Below, piece by piece: positions 1 through 11,891 of a stretch of 64,000 nucleotides of DNA. Source of the DNA: Rhipidocladum racemiflorum (taxonomy: Eukaryota; Streptophyta; Magnoliopsida; Poales; Poaceae); NCBI GenBank assembly GCA_036346355.1, contig CM070569.1, forward strand, positions 87,116,753 to 87,180,752. The letters run 5' to 3'. Below the pieces are notes generated by a model. That model ran no database searches. It saw only the letters and a program-made list of their open reading frames with translations, and was not told the origin of the DNA. Both the position numbers and the translations under genes were made by a program. Every line of letters starts with the position of its first letter. Position 1 is the stretch's first letter.

Positions 1-741
1 TACCAAGCAAGAATTGCAATTAGATTGAGAATAATTGGATGATTGACTTACTGGTTTTTTATACGGAGAGAGATCTTCAAATCACTTAATGATGAAGCCA
101 TCATCCACGATTTATTTCAAAAACTAGGAGAATACAATTGCCTCGTCCTCCAATTGTTAATCGAGCCAGATGTCATTTATTTGCTAATTCTTCTTTGACC
201 GTATTAGTTAAACGTTATATTTATGCTTCTTTAATAATACTATTGTTGTTACGGTACATTGCATTCATTTTAACATTTTAATACTATTTTAAACTTGCCC
301 CACCTATAATTTCTTTCTGGGTCCGCCACTGTGCGCACGTACGTACGTACGCCGCGCGCTTTTCCCCCGTGGAAGCTAGCTCACTTTTGCGCTGCACCGC
401 ATGTCCGCATCACAAGCAGCTAGCTAGGCGCGCCATTGGCCAAGTGCGACGGGATCGAGCTGCCGGCCAGTCATTATATATATCTCTTGGTCGTGGCCCG
501 CGTCGCTGCATTGTTTCGTGCCTGCCATCTGTCTCCAATTCCTCACGTACGGATGTTTAACCTGCGTATCGATTGCTCTAGGTATCACCTGCAAGCATTA
601 GCTTGGTGCTATCTACGACGGCATTAATGAATGCGCGAAATTAATGATGCATTAATATGAGTAAAATAATTGCTCATGCATGCCTTCTCACCTTCCCATC
701 TCTCTCCGTTTTTTTCTGTTACCACACAAACATATAGCTAC
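1..741. other. Intergenic DNA, nothing recognised
   Basis: This stretch is AT-rich up to about 330 and then GC-richer, with short runs of the tetramer acgt near 340-350 and gctagc palindromes. Open frames here are at most 63 codons and overlap each other in different frames with no recognisable domain. I see no gene. Confidence 0.5.
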
Positions 742-744
742 TAA

Positions 745-2672
745 GAGCATCTCCAAGAGTGCCCTAAATCCATTTCCAAAACCTAATTTAGGGTTTGATT
801 AAAAAAAAACAAACTCCAACAGTTCCTCATCCTTCCTCCCCAAATTTCCGCACACCCTAAACACGAACCCGGAGGCCTCATTTTTCCGCGTCGTGACCGC
901 GCTCCCAATCGGAATTTCGCCTCTCCGTGGCCAAATCTCGTGCGCGGGCCTCCCTAGCTTGCGTTGTGACGTTAGAAACGGCAGCAGCGAGGGGCCGCCC
1001 GCTGTCGAGGAGCTCCAAGACGCTCGCTCGCCGACCCAGTTCTCCGACCGCAGCAGCTCCTCGCCAAGGTATGGAGGCCTCCTCCCTCCCTCCCTTCCTT
1101 CCTCGCTTGCTTCTCCGGCTTGGATTGCTGTACGTGCCACCGTGTGGAATTTTACCACTATTCGTTGTTGATTTATCCCCTTCTCTTTGCGATTTGTGGT
1201 GGGATTGGTTGGCTTAATTTGCGTAGGGCTTGTTTCAACCGGTGCTGAAATTTTCTTCCGGTGTTGAATCACTGAGAGTTGTAGTTAATAGGTATAGAGC
1301 TGCAGAGTTCCTCTGAATGTTAAAGCACTGATGCTCTACCATGCATCAATTTAATGTAGTTCATCTTGCCATGTTTCAATGTACTGAACGTTGTCTCCTG
1401 CCATGATTCAATTCACTGAATATTTGTTGTATAGGTTTTGCTTTGCAGATCGGTTGCTAATATGAAAGATATCGATATCCTGGTTTCTAGACATCTCTGT
1501 ATTGTAAATGTTCTGATTGGAGTTTCTAGAACTAGTATGGAACTGGATATATATAGCTAAGTAACTAGTACTTTAGTTCTTGTCATAGCAGCTAGCTACT
1601 TTAGTTCTTGTCGTCACATCCAGTTCAGTATTGGCCAGGGGGATGAGATGCTGTGGTGTAGAATGTTGACGGTCGACTGGTCAATTTTGGCCACTTTGCA
1701 ATGAAACTACAATTTCATCTTTTTCCTTAAAAATGCTGCAAACAATGTATCTCCATGCAAGAATGGTATGGGATTCAACTAGAGTCTGCAGAAATTGTCC
1801 GTACTAAACCTTAAATCGGAGTTACTTATCGTTAAATGCCCTAATGTGTAATAATTAACCACATGATTTTCAGAAAATTGGTTATTTGCAGTAGTTGGCT
1901 AATTGTAGCAAGTTCTACTCTTCAGTCTTCCGTTTGACAACCATTAAGAACTACTACTACTCAAGGCGTCAGTTTTGCTTTTGGGTTATGTTGGATGATG
2001 ATGCTAGAGTTAAGAATTTCTTATTACAATTTAAGGAAGCAAATTTCACTATTTTCTTGTGGCAGAATTAGATGTTTTTGACAAGGGAACAAGACTGCAA
2101 ATACAGCTGTTATAGTTCCACCTAATTGTTGGTTTGTTTCCATCTCATGTCAGGTGTAATTATGAATGATGAAACGGTTTATCAGTTGTGCAAGCAGGCA
2201 GTTTGCAATTTAGCTGCTTATTACCTAAATGTGTTCTTTCTTTTCATTCGTAAGTTATCAGATGAACCCAGCTAACTAAAGAGAAGCCCTTTTAGAAACT
2301 GCAGCAGATGAGGCAGAAGGGACAGGAAGGAAGCTAGGTTGGACCTGAGCAGTACCGTGAGTTTGCAACCGAGTCAAGTAGCACGAGGCATCAAGGAAAC
2401 AACCACACCATCACCATTATGGTGACCAGCACGATGATAATTAAACTAAAGATGACCATTATGGTGATGGTGAGGTTGGACTTGATCAACCGAGTCGGTT
2501 TAGGACAGGATCAGTACCGTGAGTTTGCAACCGGAGAAAATTCAAATTAGTTTTAGGGGAAAAAAAAAGGAACTGTTGGAGTATGGTCTTTTTTTTAGGC
2601 CCAAAAACTTTTGGGAACCTCCCAATCTAGGATTATAGGGAGTTAAATTATTAGGAACTGTTGGAGATGCTC
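745..2672. mobile_element. Nonautonomous PIF/Harbinger-like element with possible captured gene fragment
   Basis: The ends are inverted: gagcatctccaagag at 745 and the complement of gagcatctccaacag ending at 2672. Both are flanked by TAA (742-744 and 2673-2675), the usual PIF/Harbinger target duplication. A second inverted pair, ctccaacagttcct near 810 and aggaactgttggag near 2570, lies just inside. No transposase is visible. The interior is not like an ordinary MITE: 860-1060 is GC-rich and ends at a good 5' splice site (AAGGTATGG near 1066), followed by AT-rich intron-like DNA. That looks like a captured promoter or first exon. Short frames of 92-157 codons here overlap on both strands and are not convincing proteins. 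Confidence 0.6.
2347..2540. repeat. Local duplication inside the PIF-like element
   Basis: The phrase cagtaccgtgagtttgcaac occurs at about 2350 and again at about 2512. Between them, ccatcaccattatggt and accattatggtgatgg form an inverted pair. It could be a small rearrangement within the captured DNA. Confidence 0.5.
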
Positions 2673-2926
2673 TAATGTCTCCTAATTCTCATAATCAAAA
2701 ATAAAATTAATGAAATAAATATAGCGCTACTAGTATCTCTTTATTCTCGTCCTATATTGGTGTCAAATATTGTGTGTGTGTGTTTTTTTTTGTGAGTTCA
2801 AGTATTAAAAAACACAATTTTTATCTCCGTTGCTATTGCGCACTCTTATCTTTGCATGACATCACAGTGACCGGTCTCTAGGAATGCGCCGCTTGCTCAC
2901 CGCAATGCGCCTTTTGTGCCGCGTCA

Positions 2927-3213
2927 GAACATTTCCAAGGGAGGGTTCTAAAAATGAGTCTTAAACTCTAATTTAGGATCCAACTAATTAGATTTAGGGG
3001 TTTAACGAAATATTCACTCCAACAATTAGGCTGTAAAACCCAATGAAGATAGGGCTCAATCACAGAGTTGCTAAATATAGCTACTCTCTTAGGGCCCTAA
3101 AACAATTTGCTAAATTTTAACAATTTTAGGGTTCTTGTTGGAGTTAATTTTTTTTCTCAAAAGCCCTATAATTCAAATTAAGGCCATATTTAAAGCCCCT
3201 CTTGGAGATGCTC
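2927..3213. mobile_element. Tourist-like MITE, same end family as 745-2672
   Basis: The right end is the exact complement of gagcatctccaagag. The left end (gaacatttccaaggg) is a decayed match. TCA flanks both sides (2924-2926 and 3214-3216). The interior is AT-rich with taattagatttagggg-like subterminal sequence and has no coding capacity, as expected for a MITE of about 290 bp. Confidence 0.65.
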
Positions 3214-3216
3214 TCA

Positions 3217-4900
3217 GAGCTTTTTTCATCCATGTTTCCTAGAAATTAACTTTGGTAATAATGTTGATAAGGTTCATATTGACGGTACAATGTTGAATAG
3301 ACTAGTTAACCTTGGTAGATATCGATATAGTATTGATAATCATTTTTCCTATATACAAAGGCCTGGCTATAATTTTAGCACAGCGTCTCTAAAATGCTAG
3401 ATACGGCCCTGCTAATTCGGGCTTACACCTACGTACAACCCCTGCCCAACGTCATGGTAGGCGGATCAGATGCATATCCACTTCTGATTCCTCTGTAGTG
3501 CACATGAACGGGTTGTAAAGCGCTGGCCATCAGATACGGTATCAGATAAGCCCGCCCAAACGATGGATATATACATATATATGCCTGCGTCACCCATTTA
3601 TAGTATCGATCAATCATTCAATCGCATAGCTTCACTATAGCTTCTCTGTTTGATCACCCCATCCATCTCCCCACCTCGCATGTTGAACCACCCAGGTTAA
3701 AGCGTGCGTACGTACGTACGGGTGAGTCCATTACGCATTATAACCCCAGCGATTAATTAAAGGATCAGTTTAATTTAAAGCGTGTAAAAGCAGGGGCAGG
3801 GACCTAATCACCTAACTAGCCGAGGTGTGCATGCACATGGAACGATCGATCGAGAGGTCGATTGAATTATATAGCATGGTTAATTGGCTGCTACTTTAAA
3901 TTTGATCTTGGGTCAGTTTCGGTACATGTCTGGGTCTGCGAGGGCGCTTCGTGAGTGGGTCGGTTTCGGTTTGGTCCGAGTCAGGCGCGGTCTGCGAGAT
4001 AGCAAGGTGCCCGGCCGATCAGTCCAATAAGGATGGCTGCTTTTGCAAGAAGTGGTCTGTTGGAATGGTGCTGTGCTGTACACTTCTTCTTTTTAAGGAA
4101 GCGAACTGTCTCTCTCTCTCTCTTTTTCAGGAAGCGAGTTGTCACTTAGTTAATGCAGATAAATATATCCCCATGTGATCACGTCGAATCTGCTCTTCGA
4201 AATTGGTTAATTCCGATGTGCTGCACCACGGCACAGACTTGATCACTACGCCTACTTCGATCCCCTTAATTAATTGAAGCTTTAATTTGCTCTATAAGTA
4301 ATGCGGAATTGATGAAAAGCGTCGCGCTTCGTCTTGCCTCTAGCTAAATGACCATGACGGGTCCGAGTCCGGTGGCCTAAACGGGTTTCGGGAGTTGTCT
4401 ATTGACTCCAATAAGCTAGCTGAGTGGCGCATTTTGGATTTGGTGCATGCTAGCTTCCTCTCGTCCCGGAAATCGCTGTCGGACCCACCTACGGCCACGA
4501 ACCCAACACTGAACCCACTTTTCGCAATCCTCGACGTCGCACTTCACGCAGAAACGCTCGACCCCACAAAAATCCCTACGCCACCAACGTTTCTACCCTT
4601 GGGGTTCTCCTCTGCACCCACGTATAGCAGCTGGATCCTACTTGTCACTCACAAACTCGGCCACTGGCCTCTCCGACGAAGATGGTGGCCACTGACAGTG
4701 ACGTATGACCTCCGTAGCCACCGGCCGGCTACCTTTTTCGCGTGCGCGAGAGCGCGCGCAAGAGCACTTCGCCCATGTCGCATGCAGCATAATAACCAAT
4801 TAAACATCGTGCATGACCTAAATTAATCCCAGCTCGCTGATTAGCTCGACCGGCCCGTCGTCCCCTGCACGGTCATGCACAGTCTCTCGTAGTTGCTAAG
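3217..4900. other. Intergenic DNA, no supported gene
   Basis: The longest frame (4395-4826, 143 codons, plus) has no recognisable domain and is proline- and arginine-rich from GC-rich sequence. A short (CT)n run lies at 4109-4124. Runs of acgtacgt and gatcgatc palindromes are frequent, as in grass intergenic DNA. I see no gene that I can defend. Confidence 0.45.
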
Positions 4901-4923
4901 CATTACCGTCGATTCGCCACCCT

Positions 4924-5258
4924 ATCTATAAAAGCACCTTGTGGTCTGGAGCTCAGAGAGTGCGAGAAGCACTAGTGGCAGTTCAAGTGTTCAACTAGTA
5001 GCTGCTTATCTCCCCTTTTTAGCTCTAGCTAGCCCAGCGCGCGCGGCGGCAGCCAAGAACTCGCAGCGCCCCGCCGGCCTGCTCGTTGTTGGCGAAATCG
5101 AACCAAATCGCGCGCGTCGTTTTCGCATCGCATCTCACGGCCGATATCCCGCGCGGATTGGGTTTGGAAGACGCCACAGCCACCGCCGCAGCGAGCGCAT
5201 CCGTCAAGTTGCGCGGCGGCTGAGCTTGGATTCTAGCGGCCGGGCAGGCACTAGGCAG
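4924..5258 (+). promoter_or_regulatory. Possible core promoter and untranslated first exon
   Basis: A TATA-like tatctataaaagc lies at 4923-4935. Downstream is GC-richer sequence ending at a good 5' splice site (aggcag|gtatgt near 5258). No coding exon with a recognisable product follows in the next 4 kb on this strand until the anion channel gene. This could be a distal alternative leader for that gene, a noncoding RNA promoter, or chance. Confidence 0.25.
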
Positions 5259-5259
5259 G

Positions 5260-8200
5260 TATGTACCGTAGTAATTAAAATACTGGTAGTTCAGATTTTA
5301 GCCGTGATATGTGCCGCTTTGTCTACGTGCTTGGTTACGTGATAAGACATGGACGTGAGCATGCATCCCACGCTGGAAGGATCGGATGCTCAACTCGCGG
5401 CTTAGTTTGCTTGTCGTTTGCATGTAGTATTAATCCGTTTCTGTTTTTTATTTTCCCCACCCGAAAGGATTTGGTCGAGCTGTAGCTAGCGTCCCGTCTG
5501 TTGTCTGCTTGCTCCAGCTGCCCTGAAGGGTGGACCTTAGTTAAGTGTATCGTACTGCAAATACTCTTATGTTAATCGTGTGTCATAGCTGTCCACAAGT
5601 AGATAGCTAGTCATGACTCAGATGATGTATGTCGATCCAGAATTGCTTGGTTGGATTCAGCTGGTCAACTCATTTGCTCCCAGGGATCGATGCAGGGGCT
5701 AATTATTTTCAGCGACTAGAGTTCTGAAATTCTTCTGGGAGATAGAATTACTAGTTTGCTACTGAGATCATCAGTATTCTTTTTTATACACATTGGAGTC
5801 GGTTAAATTAATTACTTTGAGCTATAGTGCTCCAAAAATGGAACAGTTGATCCGTGCTAAAAGTTCAACAAAATAAAGAAAACACAGAGCTACGCTAGTG
5901 AAAAAAACCTATTCGGTCCCATATGAGCTGTCTGTGGTTTAAAATATGCTAGGCAACAATATTTAATGAAAACACATATTTAATCCAACTAAAAATTGCA
6001 TATATATATCAACCAGACAATCTAGATGCATGTGTTCACCACTTGTTCGATGACACACATTATTTAAAGCTTCCTCGAGTCTGACTGATATAGTAGTATC
6101 CCCTTGTCTTTATGTAGTGTTCATCTGTTCTTACTTAAATATATACTACTTCCAATAATAACATAAATACAAGCATCACGTTGTAGTCAAACAATTTGTT
6201 TGCGTGTGGTTGGTCGGAAAGCAACGCTTTTTAGATCTAAATTCAGAGGGAGATCAACTCAGGGGAGTTCCTCCATTCATATTTAATTATAACCTGGACA
6301 TGTTTCTGTCTATTGGGACTTGTTTGAGGTTAGTCCCATTTTCTTGGCGATACGACTGCATTCCAAACAAGTATTAGTAGCTTTCAAGCTCTTTGATCAA
6401 AATTTCATACTAACTAGCCAGTACAACGCTACGGTTTTCTTCATACGTGGGGCGATTAGGACACATACATAATACTATTTGTTCATTACTAATTGTATAT
6501 TTTTCACTTGCACGGTATATGCTGCACAGATTTATTTCTTGCGTTAGTCGTGGCATCAATTTTTGGAGAGAAGCATAGCATTCCTCTAGAGCTTTCAGAT
6601 ACTAGGAACTGGCCTGATTTTCAAGCCATGGGTCTGATTCTTCCTAGGAAAAAACATGGAAAATGTTGGAACTTCGTTCCTAAAAGTACGAGTTGCATGC
6701 GACGCCGCGTGATGATTTTGGGGATTCTTTGATCGATCGACTCTTAACACGCAAGAAAGACTGAATTACAGTGGAGAGGGCGTAGAAATGTATTGTGAGG
6801 AAGTATGGTCCGAGCCATACTTTGATCCCCTGGTTTGTTGAAATGGAGCAAGGCCGTACAGGTACACGTACGATCGATTGATGCTGTGTGCATGGTTTCC
6901 GAGCTGTCCTCGTACGGGTATTGATTGTTAATTTGACATACTAGCAGTAGGAGGTCGTAAGGTAGGCAATTGTCGTCCTTTCATTTTCCCGACTACAAAT
7001 GACATTGTGATCAGGTAACCAAAGACTAATCGAGTCCGTATAGACCATCGATCGGTGCGGCATACACGAGAAAAAAAAAATTCAAAGTTTTTTCAAAGAG
7101 GGATCAAAGTGAATTAATGCCCCCGGCCCGGCCCTGGCTCGAAATTCCTTAAGTGAGAAGTTTTGCAAGTGTTCTGCAGTTTGTTCCTTAACATAGGTCA
7201 CAGGCTAATCGTCAAGCACACCATCAATCCTGTTGTTAATTTGTCCTCAGCAACAAGTAGAATGGGTGTTCATTTAATAAAAATATAGTATACAAACGTG
7301 TATATGTTCAATGAAAATTGCTTTCTTAGCTTGTGTAGGAAAAGTGCGTGTTATATGAGTGTGATGTGCATGAATTGTGTGCATCTACCACTTAGAAAAA
7401 GAAGAGACCGTATGTGACATAAAACTTACGACATTTCACCATTCGCTTGTGATCACTTTTCCAACCAGTACATATTCGTTTTCCTCCTAATTGACGCTAC
7501 CGTCAGTTTTCAGAAACCGACGTCTCCCGAAAATTCTCCGCAGAGTAGTGGCCGGCGCCATCGGAACCCCCAAATTTCTCCTCGAAAATCCGTGGCCACT
7601 TAGCAAAAAATACACAAGCCACGGCTCAACGAAGTGAGTCCGCGTTCGTACCATGAAATCGTACAAGAGCAGAAGGCATTCGCAGGCGCGAGGGCGAGGC
7701 AAGCGAACGGGCCAGTCGCCAGTAACCCAGCACTGCTACGGTGCTACGGCTACAAGAGTCTGGAGGAGAGGAAGCAGGAAGCACGTGGCGTTATACACAG
7801 GTCGAAGCTTCCTTTCCATTGGTCAAGGCGACCCAGGGTGCGGGGCCCGAGCTGGACGCTGGCAGTCGCATTTCTATTTCCACCCTGTCTACCATGAATT
7901 CTTCTTCTTCTTTTTCCTTTGATGAAAAAAATCACAATCAGCTAGGCCAACTACCTCTATATATACTCTGTCTGAAGTATGAACAGCCCTTGTGGCTACT
8001 ACCTCCATCAGCTCATTGCTAGCTTCCGGTGTTAGGTTGCCATATAGTAAGTAGGACCCCCTTCTCTTCTGTTCTCACAGTTCTCAGGTGACAGGTCTCT
8101 CCCCCCTTCCACTGCTCACCTTCCAGATTGAAGCCTTAAGGCCACTGTGGAGTGTCTGAAGAGATTCTTAAGGCGAAGGTAGGTAAATGCGTAGCAGCAT

Positions 8201-9420
8201 GCATGCATGCATCCATATTCCATACTATCACTCTAGCAGCGTTTGTGCGGTTCTGCATGGTGGTGCCCATGTTTTGGTGTCTTTTTTTGCGGCTGCTTGC
8301 TAGACAAACTGGAGGGACTCTCTTTTTTCAGCTTCTGTTCCCACGAACTTGGTTTTCGAGGGAATCTAGCACTAGCTAGCACGGCTGAGTTACTCTGTTC
8401 TTTGGCTCTCTCCAAAACAAAATTGCAGTTGCAGTTCTTTTCTATGCCGCGAAAGCACCGGCACATAATATGGGTTACATATAGTGTGTTCCTCCTTTCT
8501 GTCGAACTCGGGTACCGCGGCAACTTGTTTGCAGCGGTGGGTGCAGTGTCGATGGCTTACCGTACTAAGAGGCATGGTGGGTAATACATTGCCTACCGAA
8601 TTGCTGCGGCTAAGAAAAGAATTAGATTCAACGTAGCCAAAGCTTCCAGCAAAAGTGTTCGTCGTGAATAGCTAATCCTGCATCCAAGACGTAGGTGTTG
8701 TCCAGGATTCCCGGTTTCATCCAGGGAGGGTCCAATCCGGTAATGCACGGAAACACCGGTTGCCGCAAGATTGTTGCGTGCCTCGGTAGTCAGCATCTGC
8801 CATCTGGTTTACTGGATTGCAAAACACACAGTGATTATTCAGAGCACAAGCGCAGCAAGTCAAACATCGATCTGAATATCTGATACATGTTACATCGCGT
8901 CGGACTGGCCGGTCCGGCTGTAGCTGGCCGTGAGTACATGTTTGGCTTCCACACGAGTCCGTCCTGGACCAGCATCATGTCAAACTCCTGCCTTTGGACT
9001 CTCTCGAGCGCGTGCTCGCGTCCGATCCTTTCCTTCCTTCGCGACCGGCGCAAGAGGGCGCCGACCGCCGTCAATCGTACGCACATTACTGCCCTATCAG
9101 ACTGTCAGCAAAGAGAATATGGGTTTATTCCACTGCGTTAGTACCGTACTGTACCGGCAAAGACCATAAAGATCTTCTTGGTGCTGCCGGAGGAGGAGGT
9201 GGTGGTGTCAAATTTTGACAAGCAAAAATATTTAAGCTTTTTTTTCCACGGCGATGGCGACGCGCGCGCGTTTGGCGGTACACTGAACCTTCTTGATGTG
9301 TGGCGACTGCGGCCAGCGTCGTCCCATCGCCGTCACCGGCCGGCGGCGTGCTCTGCCTCTCCACTGGCACGCGCCACTTGCGCGGTGGAAGGAATCGGGG
9401 CTTTTTGAGTTCCCACTTGC
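5260..9420. other. Upstream intergenic region of the anion channel gene
   Basis: This is mostly AT-rich DNA with no recognisable protein. A frame at 6493-6732 (79 codons) and several overlapping frames between 7630 and 9410 have no known domain. A second promoter-like stretch (ctctatatatactc near 7957) is followed by a candidate 5' splice site near 8178 (gcgaag|gtaggt). These could mark upstream leader exons of the channel gene but cannot be proved from sequence. Confidence 0.4.
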
Positions 9421-9424
9421 GCTC

Positions 9425-9784
9425 TATAAATCGATCGCCGGTCGCGCCGGGCCGAGCTGCAACTCGAGTCTGATACTTCGCAAGCTCAGGGAAACAGAAA
9501 CTTTGTTGTTGATTTAGGGACTTCAGGACTGTTTGATGTTATACGAACACGTAGTAGTCAAGGTAAGAACTTGGAATTAGCTAGGGTCGATACGATATGG
9601 CAAGGATCGCCATACGGGAATGCCCAACCGTGCTTCGGCCGAATTGGTGTGTCTGGTATTGCGAGGCTTGACGATGTTCTTCTGATATTTTTTTTGGGGT
9701 TACGCATGCGATTTTGTCGTAGTTGCAGGGCATGCTTTGCTAAATGGAGTGCTCTGTACGATTGTAGCAGGTTTCTTGATCCGC
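9425..9784 (+). promoter_or_regulatory. TATA box and spliced 5' leader of the SLAH gene, with two uORFs
   Basis: TATAAA lies at 9425-9430. The leader is split by a likely intron at 9563-9728 (cag-type acceptor ttgcag, donor aaggtaag). After splicing, two tiny upstream frames sit back to back before the main start. They are a 3-codon frame at 9732-9743 and a 7-codon frame at 9744-9767, the first stop abutting the second ATG. They would be expected to reduce or condition initiation at 9785. An in-frame TTG at 9737 also opens the main frame, but ATG at 9785 is the first in-frame ATG and is chosen here. Confidence 0.6.
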
Positions 9785-11891
9785 ATGGAGTTCGGCAAAG
9801 ACGTCCAAGTCCAATTGGCCGGCCTGCACGACGGGCAATCGTCGCAGGAAGCACTCCCAGCGCTCCTCGTCCAGGTTCCGTCGCGGACCATCGCCGGCTT
9901 CGACTGCGTCGGCGGCGACGCCACCCACTCCCTGAATGAGCAGAACAAGGGACTGCAGAGCTCGGAGACGAGCAAGAAGGACATTGTCATTAGCATCCAG
10001 GAGCCGGTGGCCGCTCCACCGGCGTGCGACGACACGGAGATACCGTACCCCCTTTCGCTGAGCATGCCGGCGTCACCTTCGGGATTCCACTTCTCGCAGT
10101 TCAGGGCGGCAGCCGTCCACCGCGACGAGGCGCGCGTGGCGCCGGCCGAGATCAAGTTCGACGTCCAGCCGGTGGAGCAGGTGGAGGTGCACCCACCGCG
10201 GCTGCTGAAGCAGACGCGGTTCCACTCGCAGCCCATCCTGCACGCGTCCAAGAACGAGGAGCCGCGGCGGTGCGACAGCACGCGCGACAAGCGGTTCGAC
10301 CCATTCAAGACCTTCTCCGGCCGCCTCGAGCGGCAGCTCTCTAACCTACGTGGCCGGCCGCAGGAGCCCATCGACGTCGAGGCCCCCGAATCGAAGATCT
10401 CAGAGGAGACCGAGCAGGTGCCCGCCGCCGACCGCTACTTCGACGCCTTGGAAGGCCCCGAGCTCGACACTCTCAGGGTAAGACATGATCTGTCAGTGAA
10501 TAGTCTGGCACGCGTTCTGTTGATTTCTTTTCGGAGAGGCTAAAAATTGGGTCTTTTTGTACGTGTCGTGTGCAGGCGACGGAGGTGCCGGTGCTGCCGA
10601 AAGACGAGAAGTGGCCCTTCCTGCTGCGGTTCCCGATCAGCGCGTTCGGGATGTGCCTCGGGGTGAGCAGCCAGGCGATACTGTGGAAGACGCTGGCGTC
10701 GGCGCCGCCGACGGCGTTCCTGCACGTGAGCCCGGTGGTGAACCACGTGCTGTGGTACATCGCGCTGGCGCTGATGGCGCTCGTTTCCTGCATCTACCTG
10801 CTCAAGGTCGTCTTCTACTTCGAGGCGGTCCGGCGCGAGTTCTACCACCCGGTGCGCGCCAACTTCTTCTTCGCGCCGTGGATCGCCTGCCTCTTCCTCG
10901 TGCAGGGCGTGCCGCGGCCGGTGACCGAGGTGCACCACGGCGTCTGGTACGCGCTCATGGCGCCCATCTTCTGCCTGGAGCTCAAGATCTACGGGCAGTG
11001 GATGTCCGGCGGCCAGCGCCGGCTGTCCAAGGTGGCCAACCCGACCAACCACCTCTCCATCGTCGGTAACTTCGTCGGCGCGCTGCTCGGCGCCAAGATG
11101 GGCCTCCGAGAGGGCCCCATCTTCTTCTTCGCCGTCGGGCTCGCGCACTACATGGTCCTCTTCGTGACGCTCTACCAGCGGCTCCCCACCAACGTCACTC
11201 TCCCCAAGGAGCTCCACCCCGTCTTCTTCCTCTTCGTCGCCGCCCCCAGCGTCGCCTCCATGGCCTGGGCCAAGATCCACGGCGACTTCGACTACGGCGC
11301 CAGGATCGCCTACTTCATCGCACTCTTCCTGTACATGTCACTGGTACGTACGTAATAAAACCCCACTACGTAGTACCAGTGTACTACTACTAGCATTTCA
11401 CTAACGTAGATCGATGGTTTATCCAAGTACGTACATGTGCTGATTCTGATTGCTACTTTTGTGATCAGGTCGTGCGGATCAACTTCTTCTGGGGATTCCG
11501 GTTCTCGCTGGCGTGGTGGGCGTACACGTTCCCGATGACCGGCGCGTCCGTCGCGACCATCACGTACGCGACGGAGGTGACCAACGTGCTGACGCGGACG
11601 CTCTCGATCGGGCTCTCGGGCATCGCCACCGTCACGGTCGCCGGGCTGCTGGTGACCACCATGTTCCACGCCTTCGTGCTCAGGGACCTCTTCCCCAACG
11701 ACGTCTCCATCGCCATCACCCGGAAGAAGCCCAAGTTCAGCAAGATCCTCGCGCACTTCCGCTCCTCCAGCTCCGACATGAAGGAGCTCGTGCTCTCCAT
11801 CTCCAAGCCGCCGCACTCCGACTCCGACTCGTCGGTGTCCAACTCCACCGAGTCCGATCCGTCCGTCACCAAAGGCAAAGCAGAGCCTTAG
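9785..11891 (+). CDS. SLAH3: S-type anion channel, SLAC1/SLAH family, SLAH2/3-like
   Basis: Exons are 9785-10477, 10576-11343 and 11469-11891, all phase 0 with GT/AG borders, giving 627 aa. Residues 1-231 are a long cytosolic N-terminus that includes FKTFSGRLERQLSNLRG, the conserved segment before the membrane domain in SLAC1/SLAH2/SLAH3. Residues about 250-570 form the hydrophobic multi-helix core (tellurite-resistance/malic-acid-transporter fold). It starts at FPISAFGMCLGVSSQAILW and includes NFFFAPWIACLFL and a GLAHYMVLFVTLYQRLP helix. The C-tail is serine-rich. The family carries nitrate/chloride efflux across the plasma membrane; SLAH3 prefers nitrate and is activated by kinases of the CDPK and SnRK2 type acting on the N-terminus. 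The long N-terminus favours SLAH2/3 over the short SLAH1/4 forms. Assignment to SLAH3 rather than SLAH2 is an inference. A polyadenylation-like AATAAA lies at 12180. Confidence 0.93.

Noticed and set aside
4395..4826. 143-codon plus-strand frame
   Set aside because: No domain, biased composition, no exon structure or promoter clearly linked to it.
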